From assembly GCF_004364165.1 (NCBI RefSeq), contig NZ_SOAY01000010.1, positions 709,098 through 773,097 on the forward strand: a stretch of 64,000 bases of DNA. Reading direction: 5' to 3'. The translations under genes and the position numbers were made by a program. The DNA is from Maribacter spongiicola. Lineage in GTDB: Bacteria > Bacteroidota > Bacteroidia > Flavobacteriales > Flavobacteriaceae. Shown here one piece after another: positions 63,101-64,000 of this stretch. The number at the start of each line of letters is the position of its first letter. Position 1 is the first letter of the stretch. The notes under the pieces are model-generated. The model saw only the letters and a list, made by a program, of their open reading frames with translations. It did not search any database and was not told the origin of the DNA.

Positions 63101-64000
63101 GAATTGACTTTAACAAATAACGGACCTGGTATTGCTACAAATGTGAGTATTGAAGATACTTTACCTAGTGGTTATACTTTAGGTACAGTAAATAACGGTG
63201 GTAGCGTTTCTGGAAATTTGATTACTTGGAGCTTTGCCAATGTGCCTGTAGGTACACAAGTCGTAAGCTATGAGGTGACTTTAAATGCGCCAAACAATGT
63301 TGCAGATGAGTATACCAATATCGCACAAGTAATATCATCTGATCAATTTGATCCAAACTCATCTCCTAATAATGATGACGGAGATCAGAGTGAAGATGAT
63401 GAAATTAGTCATATGATAAATGCGCCAACGGTTGACTTGGAAATTTCAAAATTTGTAGACAAAGAAGAAACTTTCTTTGAAGATACTATTGTGTTTACAG
63501 TAACTGTTACCAATAATAGTACTTATGAAGCAACAAATGTTGGCGTGGAAGATGTGCTTCCGTCAGGTTATGAATTTGTTTCCGCGACAGCTACAGATGG
63601 TGATTATAGTGAAACATCTTCAACTTGGGATATTCCTAGCATAGCAATTGGTGCAACGGCATCTTTAGAAATGACGGTCAATGTTACAGATGTTGATGAC
63701 TATACCAATGTGGCGGAATTAATCTATGTGGATCAAGTAGATCTCAATATGGATAATGATAGAGCAGAGGCAACGCCGGTAGTAACCCAGGCACAATGCT
63801 TTACAGTATTTAACAAGTTTACACCGAATAACGATGGTTTAAATGATGTGTTCTTTATAGAGTGTATTGAGAATTATCCTAATAACAATGTAAAGGTGTT
63901 TAATAGATGGGGTAATCAAGTATTTGAAATGGATAATTATGATAATACATGGGATGGAACCTCTATGGGAAGAGCTACGATAAGCGCACCAGAGAAACTG
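54188..64000 (+). CDS. Giant secreted repeat protein (adhesin-like), T9SS type B sorted; incomplete at right edge
   Basis: The frame is open from ATG 54188 to the window end, at least 3271 residues. A signal peptide comes first (TKLLFSLFLLMGLTSFS). Next is a HYR domain (about 45-125), then a second HYR domain split by an insert of about 150 residues. Three diverged Ig-like units and one further Ig-like domain follow (to about 729). Residues 730-2474 hold sixteen 84-residue Ig-like units with five 80-81-residue spacers. One Ig/PKD-like domain and five DUF11-type repeats with acidic linkers come next (to about 3203). Last is the gliding-motility-type C-terminal domain (FTPNNDGLNDVF, VFNRWGNQVFE, NTWDGTS). 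That domain signals export by the type IX system and cell-surface attachment. Only a few tens of residues should be missing. Cys pairs recur in each unit. Likely an adhesin; ligand unknown. Confidence 0.93.
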   Translation, partial: MMSKLTKLLFSLFLLMGLTSFSTSSNIYTNSILTNTVLGETYDDALEVPPTFSNCPPSDVVVSYTVDECGAVVTWTPPTASADAVSVTSNYSPGDSFLPGTTAVIYRAEDSAGNVTVCTFNVTVEDDQDPIFDTFPTNVTLTADPNTCTAAHTWAEPTASDNCPAGEGEAPVLQDFESAINQCYTFTRSSIEGGGAINGTRNLVSTGISSGTFFASSMTTPVFYFNGFGEITFSHSISAVTNAPSIHLDVLDEDGNTITTSYFSKTYTTTGVQQEIIPFNLVGNYQIKIRYSSASLFNSGMEAYLDDLLIPGTIVTNINNTSCEIADYVVFRTDGTGLNSGDQFDIGTTTIRYTVRDASGNFVERSFNITVENDVNPPSGTTEYMYCEGDTPPEMSVTVDVAGGETANWYDEYGTLVATGVTSYTAPATGEFYRNYLVYSQNANGCTSENFLSIDLYQIPKPPTPTADSPVEYCVGETATPLTATALSSHTLNWYTVATGGTAAATAPTPTTTSAGTTSYYVSQTDDSTTCESDRTQIDVIVYAIPTAPVVNSPVDYCIGDTAAQLDSHATGTNLRWYDAATGGNEIPGTTTPDTSTVGQQSFWVTQSTVNGSANCEGPRRRLRVNVYDAPVITTQPANEAVCEGGTVSFDVVASGSGTIQWQLFDGSSWNDLTNTAPHSGVTTNTLTVANVTLAMSGNRYRAIASSPAASCSDATSDEAELTVNTAPPVPTSGGDITECEQDPLQTLTATATPPSGASIIWYDALTGGNVVASPTLNAVGTVTYYAESNDTVNGCPSVGRTAVTLTIQPAPVAPTSGGDITECEQDPIQTLTATATAPTGSTLVWYDAASGGNVVASPEWSSVGTEIYYAESQDDVTGCPSVTRTAVSLTIQPAPAAPISGGDITECEQNSIQTLTATATVPSGFTMTWYDAATGGNVVASPEWSAVGSVTYYAESQNNTSACISLSRTPITLTIDAIPDAPISGGDQVECEGNPTQTMTATATAPAGSTVDWYTAATGGSIVGSPTLNAVGTVTYYAESRTTSSGCISETRTAVTLTMNSNATIAITPSSQTCSLDLATYSVSVDVDRGTVTSTEGTVTDNGGNNWTISGVTSGNNITVTVTDVNSCTESIIINAPNCSCPTVNAPTSGGDITECEQDPIQAFTAMATPPTGASVVWYDAASGGNMVASPTWNTVGSITYYAESVDDVNGCTSTTRTAVNLTIQAAPDAPISGGDQTECETMPIQTLTATATAPAGISIVWYDAAIGGNVVASPEWSTVGTEIYYAESQNDVTSCVSHSRTAVSLTIEPIPTAPVSGGDQTECETSPVQTLTATATAPAGSNVVWYDAATGGNVIASPTRDTVGSITYYAESENTTTSCVSTSRTAVVLTIQDTPDITTATAATCSADLLTYSVSVDVSEGTVTSTEGTVVDNGGNNWTISDITSGNDITLTVTAPNTCTQTLDITAPDCACPIVDAPISGGDQTECEENPIQTLTATATPPAGATVVWYDAATGGNVVADPSLSATGIATYYAESRDNVTNCVSGTRTSVMLTIHATPTAPISGGDQTECETSPVQTLTATATAPAGSNVVWYDAATGGNVVASPTRDTVGSITYYAESENNTSACPSFTRTPVSLTIQDTPDITIATAATCSADLLTYSVSVDVSEGTVTSTEGTVVDNGGNNWTISDITSGNDITLTVTAPNACTQTLDVTAPDCACPVVDAPISGGNQTECEENPIQTLTVTATPPAGATVVWYDASTGGNVVADPSLSTTGTATYYAESRDNVTNCVSGTRTAVMLTINATPTAPISGGDITECETSPVQTLTATATAPAGSSIIWYDAATGGNVVASPILDAVGSVTYYAESEDNTSACPSFTRTPVHLTIQDTPDITIATAATCSADLLTYSVSVDVSEGTVTSSEGTVVDNGGNNWTISDITSGNNITLTVTAPNACTQTMSVTAPDCACPLVDAPISGGDQTECEENPIQTLTATATPPAGATVIWYDASTGGNVVADPSLSTTGTATYYAESRDNVTNCLSSTRTAVVLTIEAAPTAPTSGGDQVECEQNPIQTLTATATAPAGSNVVWYDAATGGNVVASPTQNTVGTTIYYAQSENTTSSCTSLSRTAVSLTIEAAPTAPVSGGDITECETSPIQTLTATATAPAGSSVVWYDAATGGSVVASPILNTVGSVTYYAESENTTSSCTSLSRTAVHLTIQDTPDITTATAATCAPDLLTYSVSVDVSEGIVTSSEGTVVDNGGNNWTISNITSGNNITLTVTAPNACTQTLAVTAPDCACPVVDAPISGGDQTECEQIPIQTLTATATPPADATVVWYDAATGGNIIADPSLNTVGIISYFAESVQNVTNCLSSTRTEVILTIQATPPAPISGGDQTECEQSPMQTLTATASAPSGYSIVWYDAATGGNVVASPILDAVGSVTYYAEKVDDASSCTSFTRTPVNLTINALPNVIANASVTTINAGEPVTLTGSGATSYVWDNGVTDGDTVYPLVTTTYTVIGTDGNTCENTDSVTITVNATSDIEIAHSVDVANPNVGDMVTFTLTATNNGPSDDTGGTIVSNLLPAGYTYVSDTGSAANGMYDSVTGNWILPSLANGASVSVEIATIVNAPTGAANEYLNIAQVTSATNYDSDSVPNNDDGDQSEDDEASASIVPQVADLEVTNTISQPSANPGDALIITVDVLNNGPDDVTNVSIENVVPVGFTVTGINDGGTQGGNTITWSGLSIPNGTTATMTFNVDVNNPVNTVDEYLNTVQVVAVDQFDTDSTPNNDDGDQSEDDEDNVELRLQSTDLEIINTVTPGTGNPGDVLTFTVEVVNNGTDDATNVEISNIIPSGFTVVNVNDGGVQTGNEILWTVLNVPNGTSSTLTFEASINVPTNTADEYLNTVQIVNVDQLDPDSTPNNDDGDQSEDDEDNAEIVLIPADLSLGKALSAASNPAPNAGDTVTFELTLTNNGPGIATNVSIEDTLPSGYTLGTVNNGGSVSGNLITWSFANVPVGTQVVSYEVTLNAPNNVADEYTNIAQVISSDQFDPNSSPNNDDGDQSEDDEISHMINAPTVDLEISKFVDKEETFFEDTIVFTVTVTNNSTYEATNVGVEDVLPSGYEFVSATATDGDYSETSSTWDIPSIAIGATASLEMTVNVTDVDDYTNVAELIYVDQVDLNMDNDRAEATPVVTQAQCFTVFNKFTPNNDGLNDVFFIECIENYPNNNVKVFNRWGNQVFEMDNYDNTWDGTSMGRATISAPEKL
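54707..55135 (+). other. Domain inserted into a HYR domain of the adhesin
   Basis: The second HYR domain starts normally (PTASDNCPAGEG) and resumes at about 55140 with its expected second half (GDQFDIGTTTIRYTVRDASGN). Between them lie about 145 residues beginning VLQDFESAINQCYTF and ending YLDDLLI. This looks like a jelly-roll, carbohydrate-binding or MAM-like beta-sandwich fold. Boundaries are approximate. Confidence 0.6.
56375..61609 (+). repeat. Tandem array: sixteen 252-bp Ig-like units with five 240-243-bp spacer domains
   Basis: I aligned units on the conserved TECE codons (Cys codon at 56405, 56657, 56909, 57161, 57656, 57908, 58160, 58652, 58904, 59396, 59648, 60140, 60392, 60644, 61136, 61388). 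Neighbouring units are exactly 252 bp apart. Where a second domain type (SVSVDVSEGTVTS, NNWTISDITSGND) intervenes, the step is 492 bp, or 495 bp for the first. Spacer domains are at 57383-57625, 58382-58621, 59126-59365, 59870-60109 and 60866-61105. Ig-Ig-spacer forms a 744-bp higher-order repeat. Unit consensus: SGGDQTECE, QTLTATATAPAGS, VWYDAATGGNVVASP, TYYAESE, RTAV.LTI. Confidence 0.95.
61811..63796 (+). repeat. Five DUF11-type repeats with acidic calcium-binding-like linkers
   Basis: Each unit of about 130 residues begins like DLEI.N.....NPGD..TFTV.V.NNG and contains ATNVSIED.LPSG, then VDEYLNTVQV. The first four end in a linker close to S.PNNDDGDQSEDDE (about 62160, 62560, 62960, 63365), rich in Asp and resembling thrombospondin-type-3 calcium sites. 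The fifth ends in a shorter linker before the C-terminal sorting domain. Confidence 0.88.

Noticed and set aside
1-64000. Mobile element or integration signs around the synthase cluster
   Set aside because: I found no transposase, integrase, tRNA target or flanking direct repeat; any claim of recent transfer would be unsupported.

Overview
The window is low-GC DNA from a member of the Bacteroidota, most likely family Flavobacteriaceae. Supporting signs are a giant secreted protein ending in a type B type IX secretion (gliding-motility-type) C-terminal domain, a UpxY-type NusG paralogue, SusD-free lipoproteins with Bacteroidota-style lipoboxes, AT-rich spacers without Shine-Dalgarno sequences, and one good match to the Bacteroidota promoter (TTTG-N20-TAnnTTTG). 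The genus cannot be fixed from the sequence alone. No tRNA, rRNA, CRISPR array, transposase or integrase was recognised.

Layout. (1) 1-5351: the tail of a priming sugar-phosphate transferase, a DUF808 membrane protein, a complete priming transferase, and GDP-L-fucose synthesis (fcl, gmd). (2) 6226-6477: a small protein of unknown function with its own terminator. (3) 6967-20444: a compact biosynthetic cluster. It holds an NRPS termination module (C-A-PCP-TE), an antisense methyltransferase, a hybrid NRPS-PKS (truncated C-A-PCP-KS-AT-ACP-aminotransferase) and a 4'-phosphopantetheinyl transferase. It should make a short peptide or amide containing a beta-amino acid. (4) 20647-28387: a rightward Wzx/Wzy polysaccharide operon (Wza, Wzc, Wzy, Wzx, two glycosyltransferases). 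(5) 28429-33648: two parallel beta-helix lipoproteins flanking a WecG/TagA-family glycosyltransferase. (6) 52235-33658 read leftward: a second, larger polysaccharide operon. It contains a priming transferase, Wzc, Wzx, a CgeB-like transferase, Wzy, an acyltransferase, several glycosyltransferases, a CapK-like adenylating enzyme beside a sugar-transfer ATP-grasp protein, a WcaF-like acetyltransferase and an SGNH hydrolase. A upxY gene lies at its head, with a promoter and a leader of about 270 nt. (7) 53532-53801: a second small protein, paralogous to the one at 6226. (8) 54188 to the right edge: a secreted repeat protein of at least 3271 residues.

How it fits together. GDP-fucose and the priming transferases should feed lipid-linked repeat units. 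Two Wzx/Wzy/Wzc sets could flip and polymerise two different glycans, but only one Wza-like outer-membrane exporter is visible. The second operon carries many decoration enzymes (acetyl, acyl, possibly amide). The NRPS-PKS cluster carries its own PPTase, so it may be self-sufficient. Whether its product acts separately or modifies the surface glycan cannot be told from sequence. The repeat protein is a probable surface adhesin.

Domain calls come from motif reading by eye; no database search was run.
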